Assembly (NCBI GenBank): GCA_031430595.1
Contig: JANPBU010000019.1
Span: 1-64,000 of the forward strand
DNA: 64,000 nucleotides
Direction: 5' to 3'
Source of the DNA: JANNBN01 sp031430595
GTDB lineage: Bacteria; Actinomycetota; Acidimicrobiia; Acidimicrobiales; JANYDT01
Part shown: piece after piece, positions 53,231 to 61,701 of the stretch
Position numbering within the stretch: the first letter of the stretch is position 1
Layout of the letters: every line of letters starts with the position of its first letter
Notes under the pieces: generated by a model
Database searches by the model: none
What the model was told of the DNA's origin: nothing
What the model saw: the letters and a program-made list of their open reading frames with translations, nothing else
Made by a program: the position numbers and the translations under genes

Positions 53231-54358
53231 GTGACGACTAGTGCTGTTGTAGCGAACTTTGCGGCGGCATCGCTGGCCGCACAAACCAACGCAGAAGCCA
53301 CCGAGGCCGCTCGACGCTTAGATGCGAACGTCGTCGAAGCCCTGAAGGCGGCCGGATCCTTTCGGTTGTTTGTGCCAAAGGTGTACGGAGGGCTCGGGTT
53401 GTCTGTTCCCGACATCATTGCGCACCTCAGCGAACTCAGTCGTGCTGACGGGGCAGCAGGGTGGTGCGCCGCAATCGCCAGCACAACGTCGCATGTGGCT
53501 GGCTCAATCGACCCGGCGTGGGCCCGCGAGATCTTTAGTAACCACAACGGCGTCACCGGCGGAGCATTTGCCCCAACCGGAAAAGCGACAGTTACCCCCG
53601 ACGGACATCTTCTCGTCGATGGTAAGTGGGCATGGGGTAGCGGAAGCCAACACTGCGACTGGCTCTGCGGAGGAACTAAAGATGCAGACGGTACGTTCCG
53701 AATCGTATTTTTTCCGGCCCAACAAGCGACCATTTTCGACACCTGGTATTCGTCTGGTTTGCGCGGCACCGGTTCTCACGATTTTGAGGTGAGCGGGTTG
53801 CGGGTACCGGACGGCTGCTGGTCACTACCGGTTGGTTCGAAAGTACAGGTCGATGACCCGCTTGCTCGAATGCCGATGTACACCTTGTTTGCCGCAAGTA
53901 TCGCCTCGGTGATGCTCGGAATCAGTCGACGGGCGATTGATGAACTCAGTGAACTCGCCACCACAAAGCGACCAACAGGTTCATCGAAATCACTGAGCGA
54001 GTCATCGAGCACCCACGTCGATCTTGGTAGGGCCGAGGGTCTGTGGCGCTCGGCCTCCGCGTGGCTGAATGATGAAGTCGGCCTCGCTTGGGAATCTGTT
54101 CTTGCAGGAAACCGAGTCACTACAGCGCGTCGCGCATCAGTGCGCGCTGCGGCAACGCACGCGAGTAGTTCAGCCCGTCAAGCGACCGACCTGGCATATG
54201 ACCTTGGCGGCGGCACGAGCGTGTACGCAAGTAGCCCCCTTCAGCGCTGCTTCCGAGACGTTCATACCGCAAGCGCGCATATTATGGTTCATTCGAGAAA
54301 TACCGAAACGTTCGGACGTCATCTGCTCGGGCTTCCCATCGACACAGCGATGCTCTAA
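53231..54358 (+). CDS. Acyl-CoA dehydrogenase-like flavin monooxygenase (HsaA type)
   Basis: A 375-residue protein of the acyl-CoA dehydrogenase fold, closest to group D flavin monooxygenase oxygenase components such as HsaA. It shows FRLFVPKVYGGLGLSVPDII, SRADGAAGWCAAIAS, KWAWGSGSQHCDWLCGG and a C-terminal TDLAYDLGGGTSVYASSPLQ. The catalytic Glu of acyl-CoA dehydrogenases is not evident, which supports a monooxygenase or other role. A flavin reductase gene is not adjacent. It starts five bases after hemW ends. Confidence 0.75.
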   Translation: MTTSAVVANFAAASLAAQTNAEATEAARRLDANVVEALKAAGSFRLFVPKVYGGLGLSVPDIIAHLSELSRADGAAGWCAAIASTTSHVAGSIDPAWAREIFSNHNGVTGGAFAPTGKATVTPDGHLLVDGKWAWGSGSQHCDWLCGGTKDADGTFRIVFFPAQQATIFDTWYSSGLRGTGSHDFEVSGLRVPDGCWSLPVGSKVQVDDPLARMPMYTLFAASIASVMLGISRRAIDELSELATTKRPTGSSKSLSESSSTHVDLGRAEGLWRSASAWLNDEVGLAWESVLAGNRVTTARRASVRAAATHASSSARQATDLAYDLGGGTSVYASSPLQRCFRDVHTASAHIMVHSRNTETFGRHLLGLPIDTAML

Positions 54359-54462
54359 GTCTGAGCGTTGCCTGACCGGCCCCGGCCGTCTGGCGTTCAA
54401 CGGGGTGCCTTTCTGGCAGGTACGGTGAGGCCCATGTTGACACACAGACTGCCTGACGGGCG

Positions 54463-54936
54463 ATGGACGTAAGACTGACACCTGGGGATCGAGCCCCCGA
54501 TCTGAACCTCGCTGACCAGCATGGCGAAATGTTGTCACTCGGTGACTATCTCGGACGAAAGGTATGCGTGTATTTCTATCCGAAGGCCGATACTCCAGGA
54601 TGTACCCTTCAGTCCTGTTCGTTGCGTGACCTGCAACCGCAACTCGGAGACACCGTAATCATTGGCGTTTCGCCCGATACTTCAGCCAAGCAGGCAAAGT
54701 TCGATGCGAAATATTCGCTGGGGTTTGCACTTCTGGCCGACGTCGACCATGTCGCATCCGAGGCGTACGGGGTTTGGAGAGTAAAATCGATGTACGGCCG
54801 AACCTATATGGGCATCGAACGAAGCGCTTTTCTGATCGATGCCAACGGGTTGATCGAACAGGCCTGGTACAAAGTAAGCCCGAAAGATACTCCGATTAAG
54901 TTGCTCGAATCGCTCGGGATTTCCGGTCAGGCATGA
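54463..54936 (+). CDS. bcp: Peroxiredoxin of the Bcp/PrxQ group
   Basis: A 157-residue thiol peroxidase that reduces hydroperoxides with thioredoxin. The peroxidatic Cys is in KADTPGCTLQSCSLRD, with the resolving Cys five residues later as in Escherichia coli Bcp. The thioredoxin-like fold is complete (FLIDANGLIEQAWYKVSP). The stop overlaps the fabZ start as ATGA, so the two are coupled. Confidence 0.92.
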   Translation: MDVRLTPGDRAPDLNLADQHGEMLSLGDYLGRKVCVYFYPKADTPGCTLQSCSLRDLQPQLGDTVIIGVSPDTSAKQAKFDAKYSLGFALLADVDHVASEAYGVWRVKSMYGRTYMGIERSAFLIDANGLIEQAWYKVSPKDTPIKLLESLGISGQA

Positions 54937-55358
54937 GCACTTTTTCACCCACAGATCTGATTCCGCATCGCGACCCGTTTCTTTTTGTTACGCGAATTGT
55001 GGCGATCGAACCAGGCGTAAGAGCACATTGCCAATGGGTACTGACGGGTGAAGAGCCGTTTTGGGCTGGGCATTTTCCGGGACGGCCAACGATGCCAGGT
55101 GTACTTATGATCGAATCATTGGCCCAAACCGGGGCTATCGCGTTGCGAGCCGACGAGCGCTTTGCGTCGAAGCTTGCGTTATTTGGTGGCGTCGACGGCG
55201 TCCGTTTCCGCAGGCAGGTTGGTCCGGGTGAAACGCTCGACCTCGAAGTTGAAATCACCCAAATGTCGAGTCGAATGGGCAAAGGAAAAGGTCGTGCCGC
55301 GGTTGACGGCAAAACGGCGTGCGAAGCTGAACTGTTGTTTGTGTTCGCTGACGCTTAG
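54933..55358 (+). CDS. fabZ: 3-hydroxyacyl-ACP dehydratase
   Basis: A 141-residue hot-dog-fold dehydratase of fatty-acid synthesis. LIPHRDPFLFVTRI and GHFPGRPTMPGVLMIESLAQ are the family signatures, with the catalytic His and Glu in the second. It is separated from the other fab genes by about 1.6 kb of decayed sequence and lies on the opposite strand, coupled to bcp instead. Confidence 0.92.
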   Translation: MSTFSPTDLIPHRDPFLFVTRIVAIEPGVRAHCQWVLTGEEPFWAGHFPGRPTMPGVLMIESLAQTGAIALRADERFASKLALFGGVDGVRFRRQVGPGETLDLEVEITQMSSRMGKGKGRAAVDGKTACEAELLFVFADA

Positions 55359-55395
55359 CGCTCTTCGTTGACACCCCGAAAGTGTGGGGATCTAG

Positions 55396-55446
55396 GTCGT
55401 GTTTGGGGTACGTTCACAGCGGCTTTCACCAGGCCCCGAACACGAC
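55396..55446. terminator. Strong 13-bp hairpin after fabZ
   Basis: GTCGTGTTTGGGG (55396-55408) pairs with CCCCGAACACGAC (55434-55446) with one G-T pair and a 25-base loop. It is 38 bases past the fabZ stop codon. There is no T-run, so it may be a factor-dependent end or a boundary hairpin of the decayed element that follows. Confidence 0.4.
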
Positions 55447-55497
55447 TCACGTACCCACTGTTACCCGCCGTTGTAGTTAATGGGTTTGTCACGGAAG

Positions 55498-55511
55498 TTC
55501 AAGTCCCCCTT
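55498..55511. repeat. Left copy of 14-bp direct repeat
   Basis: TTCAAGTCCCCCTT occurs here and again, exactly, at 56934-56947. The two copies bracket the decayed toxin-antitoxin genes. The sequence resembles a tRNA T-loop end (TTCAAGTCC), so it could be the remains of an attachment site. Confidence 0.5.
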
Positions 55512-55513
55512 TT

Positions 55514-55783
55514 GATGTCGCTAACGGCGAAGCGTTCCATGAGCGTCTCGTCGAGGCCCTCCGAAATGATCCGCACGATGATCGGTTCGTTTTGCAAGCC
55601 AGTCAACCTCAACAACTCGGCGAGGATGGCGGTGGACATCTCGCGTGGCGTTTAACGGTGAGCGCAAGTTTGGCTGACCGCTCGTTTGGAAAGATCCAGC
55701 TGGACGTGTCGCCGCGAACACATAAGCTTCCGGACCCAAGGATTCGCGAAACTTGCGGGGTTGGTTGCAGCCCATGCTCTTAA
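55514..55783 (+). pseudogene. Fragment of an AbiEii-type nucleotidyltransferase
   Basis: The frame reads DVANGEAFHERLVEALRNDP, then VLQASQPQQLG and WRLTVSASLADRS with FGKIQLDVSPR. This matches the central part of a nucleotidyltransferase AbiEii/AbiGii toxin family (substrate-strand segment ending in LDVSPR). Neither the N-terminal GGxxL-type core nor the C-terminal part is present, so only about 80 residues remain. Confidence 0.5.
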
Positions 55784-55952
55784 GCGCGCTGGCTATTTAG
55801 TTGAGTCGCTTACGGATCTCCATCTTGACGAGCTTGCTGCTGCCGCGAACGCGGGTGAGCCAACTTTGCTTGATCCACATGGGGATCGGCGAGGCCCAGT
55901 GGATCGCCGTTGGAATGTCCGTGTCAATGTGAAAGTCGAGCCCGAAGCATGA
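55743..55952 (+). pseudogene. C-terminal remnant of an AbiEi-like antitoxin
   Basis: The reading frame gives FAKLAGLVAAHALKRAGYLV, ESLTDLHLDELAAAANAG and LLDPHGDRRGPVDRRWNVRV before stopping at TGA 55950-55952. The stop overlaps the ATG of the toxin remnant in ATGA, the usual coupling of antitoxin then toxin in type IV systems. No start codon or N-terminal DNA-binding domain is seen. Confidence 0.45.
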
Positions 55953-56721
55953 TCAGCAACGACGCAATCATTGGATGGCAGAGCACTGTCGGCTTCGCCA
56001 GCTCACAACACGCCGAACAAGATCTTGTCTTGTCGCGCCTCATCATCGAAATCGCCAACAATCCGATGCTCGGCGAAGAGCTGGTGTTTCGTGGCGGAAC
56101 TTGCCTGCACAAGCTTCACCTCGCAAAGCCGTTGCGGTATGCGAAGACCTCGACCACGTGCGGTCAACGAACACGCCGATCGGGCCGTTTATCGACCAGT
56201 TGCGTGGGCTGGGTGAAATGCTTGGCATGAAGGTGAACACCGAAATTTCTCGTCACCCGAAGGTTTACCTCCGTTCGGATTTTGAAGACGGTGGCGGGCG
56301 GACGCGCATCAAGATCGAAATGAATACCTTCGAAACATCTCCAGCCTTCGATCCAATCCATGTGCCATTCGGTGTCGATTAGCGATGGTGGACAGGCACG
56401 GCCGACGTGTAGACGTTTCGAGTCGAAGAATTGGTTGCGACGAAACTGCGAGCGCTCTATCAACGCCGAAAAGGGCGAGACCTCTTCGACCTGTGGCTGG
56501 CCCTGACCGAACTAAACATATCGCCCGAGGCAATTCTTGCGGGTTTCGCCCCGTACCGCCCCGACCGATACACCAAAGAATGAGCGATCGCCGGATTGGC
56601 TGGGCACCTAGCCCACCCAAGCTTTCGGGCCGACGCCGAGCTCATGGCCGTCGCGAGCCCGAACTACGACCTCGACCAAGCAGGCGACTTAATCCGAACG
56701 GCGTTACTCGATCACCTTTGA
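55949..56721 (+). pseudogene. AbiEii/AbiGii-type toxin, frameshifted
   Basis: The N-terminal half has HAEQDLVLSRLIIEIANNP and VFRGGTCLHKLHLAKPLRYA (the nucleotidyltransferase GG-T-x-L-x-K core). A frameshift near 56140 moves to EDLDHVRSTNTPIGPFIDQL and KIEMNTFETSPAF. After a stop at 56380-56382 a further frame reads FRVEELVATKLRALYQRRKG and RDLFDLWLALTELN to a TGA near 56578, and beyond it LAGHLAHPSFRADAELMAVA to TGA 56719-56721. At least two frame changes and one in-frame stop make it inactive. All parts fit one AbiEii toxin. Confidence 0.75.
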
Positions 56722-56864
56722 GCGCTGTCAAAACCATACCGTTTCGGTAGAAGTATGCCATTGCCCTGCGTGACCCGTTTTAATATGCACGAATAGCAAC
56801 TCGAAGTGTCGCCTGTCAGCAATTTGTCATCACTTTTTCAGCAAAGGACCCGAAACTAGCGGAT

Positions 56865-56894
56865 GTCAGACGTCAGAACGTCAGACGTCAGAAC
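56865..56894. repeat. Tandem duplication of a 15-bp palindromic unit
   Basis: GTCAGACGTCAGAAC is repeated exactly twice at 56865-56879 and 56880-56894. Each unit contains the palindrome GACGTC. It lies in the gap downstream of fabF and beside the right 14-bp direct repeat. Confidence 0.8.
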
Positions 56895-56933
56895 ATAAGC
56901 GTACGGACCAGCGAGCATGCGATAACCCGATAT

Positions 56934-56947
56934 TTCAAGTCCCCCTT
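56934..56947. repeat. Right copy of 14-bp direct repeat
   Basis: Identical to 55498-55511, 23 bases before the fabF stop codon. Together they bound the decayed toxin-antitoxin segment of about 1.44 kb. Confidence 0.5.
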
Positions 56948-56970
56948 CGACACCTTTGCGTGAGTATGCC

Positions 56971-58167
56971 TTAGGCGATGTACGGGGCCATGACGATGGT
57001 TCCGTTGTGGCCGCCGAAGCCAAGCGAGTTTGACAGAGACGGGCCAGGTTCCCACGAGCGGGGCTCATCAAGCACGAGGTCAAGGTTGATCATCGGGTCA
57101 ACCGTTTCGAGGGAGGTGCCCCTGGTTGGTGGAATGAGGTTTCGCTCGATACTCAATGCCAACGCTACGGCCTCGATACCACCAGCAGCACCAAGTGCGT
57201 GCCCGGTGACACCCTTTGTCGATGTGATGATCGGCCCGTGTTGGCCAAATACTTTCGTGAGTGCCTCTGCCTCGGCTGCGTCATTCAGTGGTGTCGATGT
57301 TCCGTGGGCATTCACGTGACGAACATCGCTGGCCGTGATGCCAGCGTCGATAAGTGCCAATTCCATACAACGAACAGCACCATTACCTCCGGGTGCCGGC
57401 GCAGTGATGTGATGGGCGTCGGCGGTGTTCGCTGAACCCAACAGTTCGCCGTAAATGTGGGCGCCGCGAGCCAACGCATGTTCGAGTTCTTCAATCACCA
57501 AAATACCGGCACCCTCGGCAATAACAAAGCCGTCGCGCCCGGTTGAAAATGGGCGTGACCAGCCGCTCTTCGAGAGAGCTGTCATGTTGCCAAAACCTGC
57601 CAGCGCAGTTGGTGTGAGTGAGCTCTCGGCCCCGCCCGTAACCATGACGTCAGCTAAACCCAATTGAATCAGCCGTGTTGCATTACCAATCGCATGGGTA
57701 CCAGCAGCACATGCCGTCACCGTTGTTTCGCAAGGCCCCTGAAGGTTGTACCGCATCGAAATCGCAGCTGCCGCAGCATTACTCATCATCATCGGAACAA
57801 GAAATGGCGAAACCCGACGCTCTCCCTTTTCGACCCGAATCAAAATCTGTTCTTCAAGCGTTGTGAGGCCACCAACCCCTGAAGCAACAAACGAACCACA
57901 CCGGGCCGGGTCAGCATCGAGCGGACCCGCATCTTTGAGCGCTTCATCGGCAGCAACAATGGCGAACTGCTGGAATCGATCGGCTCGGCGAAGCTCTTTG
58001 ACATCACTGATGACACCAGATGCATCAAAGTTCTCGATGCGTCGCGATACGTCACCGGGATTGCTGTGAAGAAGACCTTCCCAGAATGCGTCGCGCCCGG
58101 CACCGCAGTGCGCAATGACACCAACACCGGTGACCACGACTCGACGTTGATAACGGTTGCTATTCAT
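56971..58167 (-). CDS. fabF: Beta-ketoacyl-ACP synthase II
   Basis: A 398-residue condensing enzyme that elongates acyl-ACP with malonyl-ACP. The catalytic Cys is in TVTACAAGTHAIG, and the two His are in VNAHGTSTPLND and GVTGHALGAAGG. RVVVTGVGVIAHCG is the usual N-terminus. AGAGGT lies upstream of the ATG. It is the last gene of the fab operon, 107 bases after acpP. Confidence 0.95.
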   Translation of the reverse strand: MNSNRYQRRVVVTGVGVIAHCGAGRDAFWEGLLHSNPGDVSRRIENFDASGVISDVKELRRADRFQQFAIVAADEALKDAGPLDADPARCGSFVASGVGGLTTLEEQILIRVEKGERRVSPFLVPMMMSNAAAAAISMRYNLQGPCETTVTACAAGTHAIGNATRLIQLGLADVMVTGGAESSLTPTALAGFGNMTALSKSGWSRPFSTGRDGFVIAEGAGILVIEELEHALARGAHIYGELLGSANTADAHHITAPAPGGNGAVRCMELALIDAGITASDVRHVNAHGTSTPLNDAAEAEALTKVFGQHGPIITSTKGVTGHALGAAGGIEAVALALSIERNLIPPTRGTSLETVDPMINLDLVLDEPRSWEPGPSLSNSLGFGGHNGTIVMAPYIA

Positions 58168-58250
58168 AGGAAAGACCTCTCAGCCTGCGGGTCGAACGGT
58201 GTGGATGGGCCGGATGGTGGAATGGATCGAACGTGCGAACGGTGCGGACG

Positions 58251-58271
58251 GGTTGAACGGGTTGAACGGGT
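58251..58271. repeat. 9-bp tandem repeat between acpP and fabF
   Basis: GGTTGAACG occurs twice in tandem (58251-58259, 58260-58268) and continues as a degenerate third unit GGTCGATCA. Related words (GTGCGAACG) lie just upstream. The array lies in the acpP-fabF spacer, just past the acpP stop codon. Confidence 0.6.
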
Positions 58272-58274
58272 CGA

Positions 58275-58517
58275 TCAGCCGAGTTTGGCCATGACGAGCT
58301 CGAACGCTGAGCCCACAGTTGCGATGCCGTCAAGTTCGGTGTCTTCGATTTTGATGTCGAACTTCTCTTCAAGTTCCATGGCAAATTCGGCCAGGGTCAA
58401 TGAATCGGCGTCGAGGTCATCGGCAAAGCTCGCAGTCTCAACAATCTTCGATGCGTCAACCGCGAGTACGTCGGCTGCTGATGCTGAAAAGGTGGTCCAA
58501 GCTTCGTCACGGTTCAT
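58275..58517 (-). CDS. acpP: Acyl carrier protein
   Basis: An 80-residue acidic four-helix protein that carries acyl chains as a phosphopantetheine thioester. The attachment Ser is in DDLDADSLTLAEFAMELEE. The ATG at 58517 has AAGGA 10 bases upstream. Longer upstream reading runs through the repeat block and is not protein-like. Between fabG and fabF, as in Gram-positive fab operons. Confidence 0.93.
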   Translation of the reverse strand: MNRDEAWTTFSASAADVLAVDASKIVETASFADDLDADSLTLAEFAMELEEKFDIKIEDTELDGIATVGSAFELVMAKLG

Positions 58518-58543
58518 GATGGTTAGTTCCTTAAGGTTTGTTT

Positions 58544-58590
58544 GGGTGAGTTGAAAATGTGGGTGAGTTGAAAATGTGGGTGAGGTGAAT
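58544..58590. repeat. 17-bp tandem repeat between fabG and acpP
   Basis: GGGTGAGTTGAAAATGT occurs exactly twice (58544-58560 and 58561-58577), with a degenerate third partial copy (GGGTGAGGTGAATG). It fills most of the 85-base spacer between fabG and acpP. Confidence 0.8.
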
Positions 58591-58602
58591 GAAGAAAACG
58601 TA

Positions 58603-59310
58603 CTAGTGGCCCATGCCGAGCCCACCGTCAACGGGAAGCACAGCGCCCGTGATGGCACCCGCAAGAGGTGAAGCCAGAAACACTACCGCTGCGGCTATCT
58701 CGTTTGGTGTCGCCAGCCTGCCAAGTGGGGTTTGGGTAACTAGACCGGTGCGTTGCTGGTCATTTAACGCAGCAACCATGTCAGTGTCGACCCCACCGGG
58801 TGCCACAACGTTGACCGTAATACTTCGGGGTGCAAGTTCGGCGGCCAACGACCTAGCCAAACCAATTAGGCCGGCCTTCGATGCCGCATAGTTCGCCTGC
58901 CCCGGAACGCCCATATAGGCAACCACCGACGACATGAAAATGATGCGGCCTTTTCGGGCCTTCATCATTGGGGAAGTGGCTCGCTTGGCAACCCTGAATG
59001 CGCCCGTGAGGTTTGCATCGATCACCGAGGTAAACGTTTCATCGCTCATTCGAACGAAGAGCCCGTCTTTGGTGATTCCGGCGTTGGCGACAAGTATTTC
59101 GACCGGCCCGAGCGCCGCCTCAACCTCGGTGAAGGCACGCTCGACATCGCTTGTTGACGTCACGTCGCATTTCACGGCAGTAAACGGTCCGACAGGTGCT
59201 TCGCTTCGGTACGTGACTGCTACTTGGTCGCCAAGCGCTGCGAACATTTCGGCGCAGGCCAGCCCGATTCCACGGTTACCCCCCGTAATGAGCACCACCC
59301 GTCCACTCAC
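58603..59310 (-). CDS. fabG: 3-oxoacyl-ACP reductase
   Basis: A 235-residue short-chain dehydrogenase that reduces 3-oxoacyl-ACP with NADPH. The cofactor motif is VLITGGNRGIGLACAE, with NAG at the next strand, catalytic Ser in FMSSVVAYMG and the YxxxK in NYAASKAGL. The GTG at 59310 is chosen because it overlaps the fabH stop as GTGA and gives the standard N-terminus. Confidence 0.93.
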   Translation of the reverse strand: MSGRVVLITGGNRGIGLACAEMFAALGDQVAVTYRSEAPVGPFTAVKCDVTSTSDVERAFTEVEAALGPVEILVANAGITKDGLFVRMSDETFTSVIDANLTGAFRVAKRATSPMMKARKGRIIFMSSVVAYMGVPGQANYAASKAGLIGLARSLAAELAPRSITVNVVAPGGVDTDMVAALNDQQRTGLVTQTPLGRLATPNEIAAAVVFLASPLAGAITGAVLPVDGGLGMGH

Positions 59311-60326
59311 GCAGTGGCCCCCGTAGTAGCGCTCGGCCCCGAGACGGCCTGCGAAGCATGCCAAGCCGGGCCATGACCACCCTCTCGGGTTACGCCACCC
59401 CAACGCACGATCGATGACGCCCACGTCATCCCGGCCCCGAACCCACTCATGAGTACGAGATCACCGGGTTTGATATTGCCCTGGTCAAGTTCGTGGATGA
59501 GGGCGAGCGGAATAGACGCGGCCGATGTGTTACCGGCAAAGTCGACCGTGGTCGAAGTGCGATCCATGGTGTAACCCAGACGTTTGACGGCGGTTTCGAT
59601 AATGCGTCGATTCGCTTGGTGGGGAATGAACCAGTCAATGTCATCAATCGTGAGTTTCGCTCGTTCAAGTGATTTCGTACCTGAATCGACGATCGCATGC
59701 ACCGCACGCCGGAAGACCTCGCGGCCATCCATCATGGTGACGCCATCGTGAGGGGTGTACAACGCAGAAACTGCGGAACCGTCGACCCCGAGGTCGTAAC
59801 TAAGAAGTTCGCCTTCACCCTCGGTCGCTTCAAGCACTACTGCGCCAGCGCCGTCACCAAACAAAATGGCGGTGCCGCGGTCGGTTTTGTCGATGATTCG
59901 GCTGAGCTGTTCAGACCCGATGATAAGTACGCGGTTGATTCCCATGTTCAGCATGGCGTGGGCGGTGACAAGCGAGTAAGTGAAACCAGAACAAGCGGCT
60001 CCAAGATCGAACGCCCCGCAGGTCAACCCAAGTTCATGTTGCACAATTGCTGACGAGCCCGGAAGTATGAACTCGGGTGAGCAGGTGGCAAACACCAGCA
60101 GATCGATGTCGGATGGTGCCAGGCCAGCCATGTCCAGCGCAATTTTCGCGGCCCGTACCCCCAGTGCAGCTGGCCCCTCGTCACCCCAGCGACGTTCGTG
60201 GATACCGGTTCGTTCAACGATCCAGTCGTGGTTTGTATCCATGGTTTTAGCCAGGTCGTGATTGGTGATCACGGTTGGTGGCAGGTAGCCGCCCCATCCG
60301 GTGATGACTCCTCCTCGTTGTGACAT
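59307..60326 (-). CDS. fabH: Beta-ketoacyl-ACP synthase III
   Basis: A 339-residue enzyme that starts fatty-acid synthesis by condensing acyl-CoA with malonyl-ACP. The triad is present: Cys in DLGAACSGFTY, His in IPHQANRRI and Asn in FAGNTSAASIP. The last 25 or so residues (GGHGPAWHASQAVSG and on) form an extra tail beyond the usual end. It lies 46 bases after fabD. Confidence 0.95.
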   Translation of the reverse strand: MSQRGGVITGWGGYLPPTVITNHDLAKTMDTNHDWIVERTGIHERRWGDEGPAALGVRAAKIALDMAGLAPSDIDLLVFATCSPEFILPGSSAIVQHELGLTCGAFDLGAACSGFTYSLVTAHAMLNMGINRVLIIGSEQLSRIIDKTDRGTAILFGDGAGAVVLEATEGEGELLSYDLGVDGSAVSALYTPHDGVTMMDGREVFRRAVHAIVDSGTKSLERAKLTIDDIDWFIPHQANRRIIETAVKRLGYTMDRTSTTVDFAGNTSAASIPLALIHELDQGNIKPGDLVLMSGFGAGMTWASSIVRWGGVTREGGHGPAWHASQAVSGPSATTGATA

Positions 60327-60372
60327 GGGTGTTCCTCGATCTTTCGACAGGTGGGCAGACGTAAAACGGGAG

Positions 60373-61548
60373 TTAGCTGACGTCTAGCCAGGCAATGGGT
60401 TGCCCGGCCATGACTCGTTCACCGGCAACGGCGAGCATCCCGGAAATGGTTCCGGCGAATGGTGATCGAACCTCAATATCGGCGATATGACCCATGATCC
60501 CACCGACCGCAATGATTGCCCCGTTGGTCGCCGGCTCGGTCGGTTGGTAGATGCCAGCTGCCGGGCTGACAACCATACGAACGGTCATCGACAGGTGTTC
60601 GCCCTCGGCGACTCGACGCGGAATTGGTGCCGCACCGTTGAGGATTTCAAGAAGTTTGTCGATATCGGAAGGCACCGCCACAGAGATAGCCAGTGCATGA
60701 GGAACAGTTCGTTTTGCGAGGCCGGTGAGTACACCACCCGCGCCCAATTCAATGAACGTGGTGATGCCTGCATCGGCCATGTAGACCACCGATTGACGCC
60801 AACGAACGGGCGACACGAGCTGTGCCCCGAGCAAACCCAGCCAATCGGAGGGGTTGTCGTGGGGGCGAGCATCGATGTTTGCCACCACGGGAACTTCGGG
60901 GGCCTGAAAGTTTGCCGAAGCGATGACTTGGCGAAGCTGTTCTCGGGCCGGTGCCATATATGGGGTGTGAAACGCACCGCCTACTGGTAACGCCATCGCC
61001 CGTTTGGCCCCGAGTTCCTTGGCGGCAACTGCGGCACGTTCAAGCGCGCCACTTTCACCGGCGATAACCACTTGGCCCGGGGCGTTGTAGTTCGCGACCC
61101 AGGCGTCGCCATCAGCACGTCGACACGCCGCATCGGCATCATCGTCGGAAATACCGAGCAAAGCCATCATGGTTCCTGGGCGTTCGTCGGCCGCGAATTG
61201 CATTGCTTCGCCTCGATCACTCACGATTCGAACGCCATCTTCAAACGAAAGTGCGCCGGTGGCAGTGAGCGCCGTGTATTCGCCGAGGCTGTGGCCAGCC
61301 GCGAAGGTTGGCAGCAGACCCACCCGTTCTACGGCGTCGAGTACCACCATTGACAGCATGAACGTTGCTAGCTGGGTATTTCTTGGCAGTTTGAGTTCGT
61401 CTGAATCGGCATCGAGCAGCAATTTTGCGACGTCGCGCCCGGCGATGTCAGACGCGTCCAAGACGAGTTCCCACGACGGATGATCAGTCCACGGTGCACC
61501 CATTCCGGGCTTTTGGCTTCCCTGTCCGGGAAAGGTAAATGCAACCAT
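60373..61548 (-). CDS. fabD: Malonyl-CoA:ACP transacylase fused to a biotinyl/lipoyl-like domain
   Basis: A 391-residue protein. Residues 1-300 are a complete FabD: FTFPGQGSQKPGMG at the start, GHSLGEYTAL with the catalytic Ser (residue 87), GAFHTPYMAP with the catalytic His, and a standard end. Residues 321-391 add a second domain: SPAAGIYQPTEPATNG, then IMGHIADIEVRSPFAGTISG and VAGERVMAGQPIAWLDV. This has the two half-barrel repeats of a biotinyl or lipoyl domain, but the loop that should carry MKM or DKA reads MGHIADI, with no lysine. I infer a non-modified carrier-like fold. It is the first gene of the fab operon. The start could be the GTG three bases earlier. Confidence 0.9.
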   Translation of the reverse strand: MVAFTFPGQGSQKPGMGAPWTDHPSWELVLDASDIAGRDVAKLLLDADSDELKLPRNTQLATFMLSMVVLDAVERVGLLPTFAAGHSLGEYTALTATGALSFEDGVRIVSDRGEAMQFAADERPGTMMALLGISDDDADAACRRADGDAWVANYNAPGQVVIAGESGALERAAVAAKELGAKRAMALPVGGAFHTPYMAPAREQLRQVIASANFQAPEVPVVANIDARPHDNPSDWLGLLGAQLVSPVRWRQSVVYMADAGITTFIELGAGGVLTGLAKRTVPHALAISVAVPSDIDKLLEILNGAAPIPRRVAEGEHLSMTVRMVVSPAAGIYQPTEPATNGAIIAVGGIMGHIADIEVRSPFAGTISGMLAVAGERVMAGQPIAWLDVS

Positions 61549-61701
61549 CACGGCAACGAAATCCTCAAAAGAGTCGTACAGAGTCACCGGTCGGTGATGA
61601 GTAACAAAGGTACGACCTCCCGAGTCAACCAATGGTTACCTATCACGAACAATTTTTTCCGTATCGTGCAGCTTTCGAAGTAAGGTGATTGGGCTCCACC
61701 T

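Noticed and set aside
55498..55511. A real tRNA gene ending here
   Set aside because: Only the T-loop-like sequence is present; no acceptor, D or anticodon arms precede it.
56865..56894. Start of a CRISPR array
   Set aside because: Only two adjoining 15-bp units without spacers and no cas genes.
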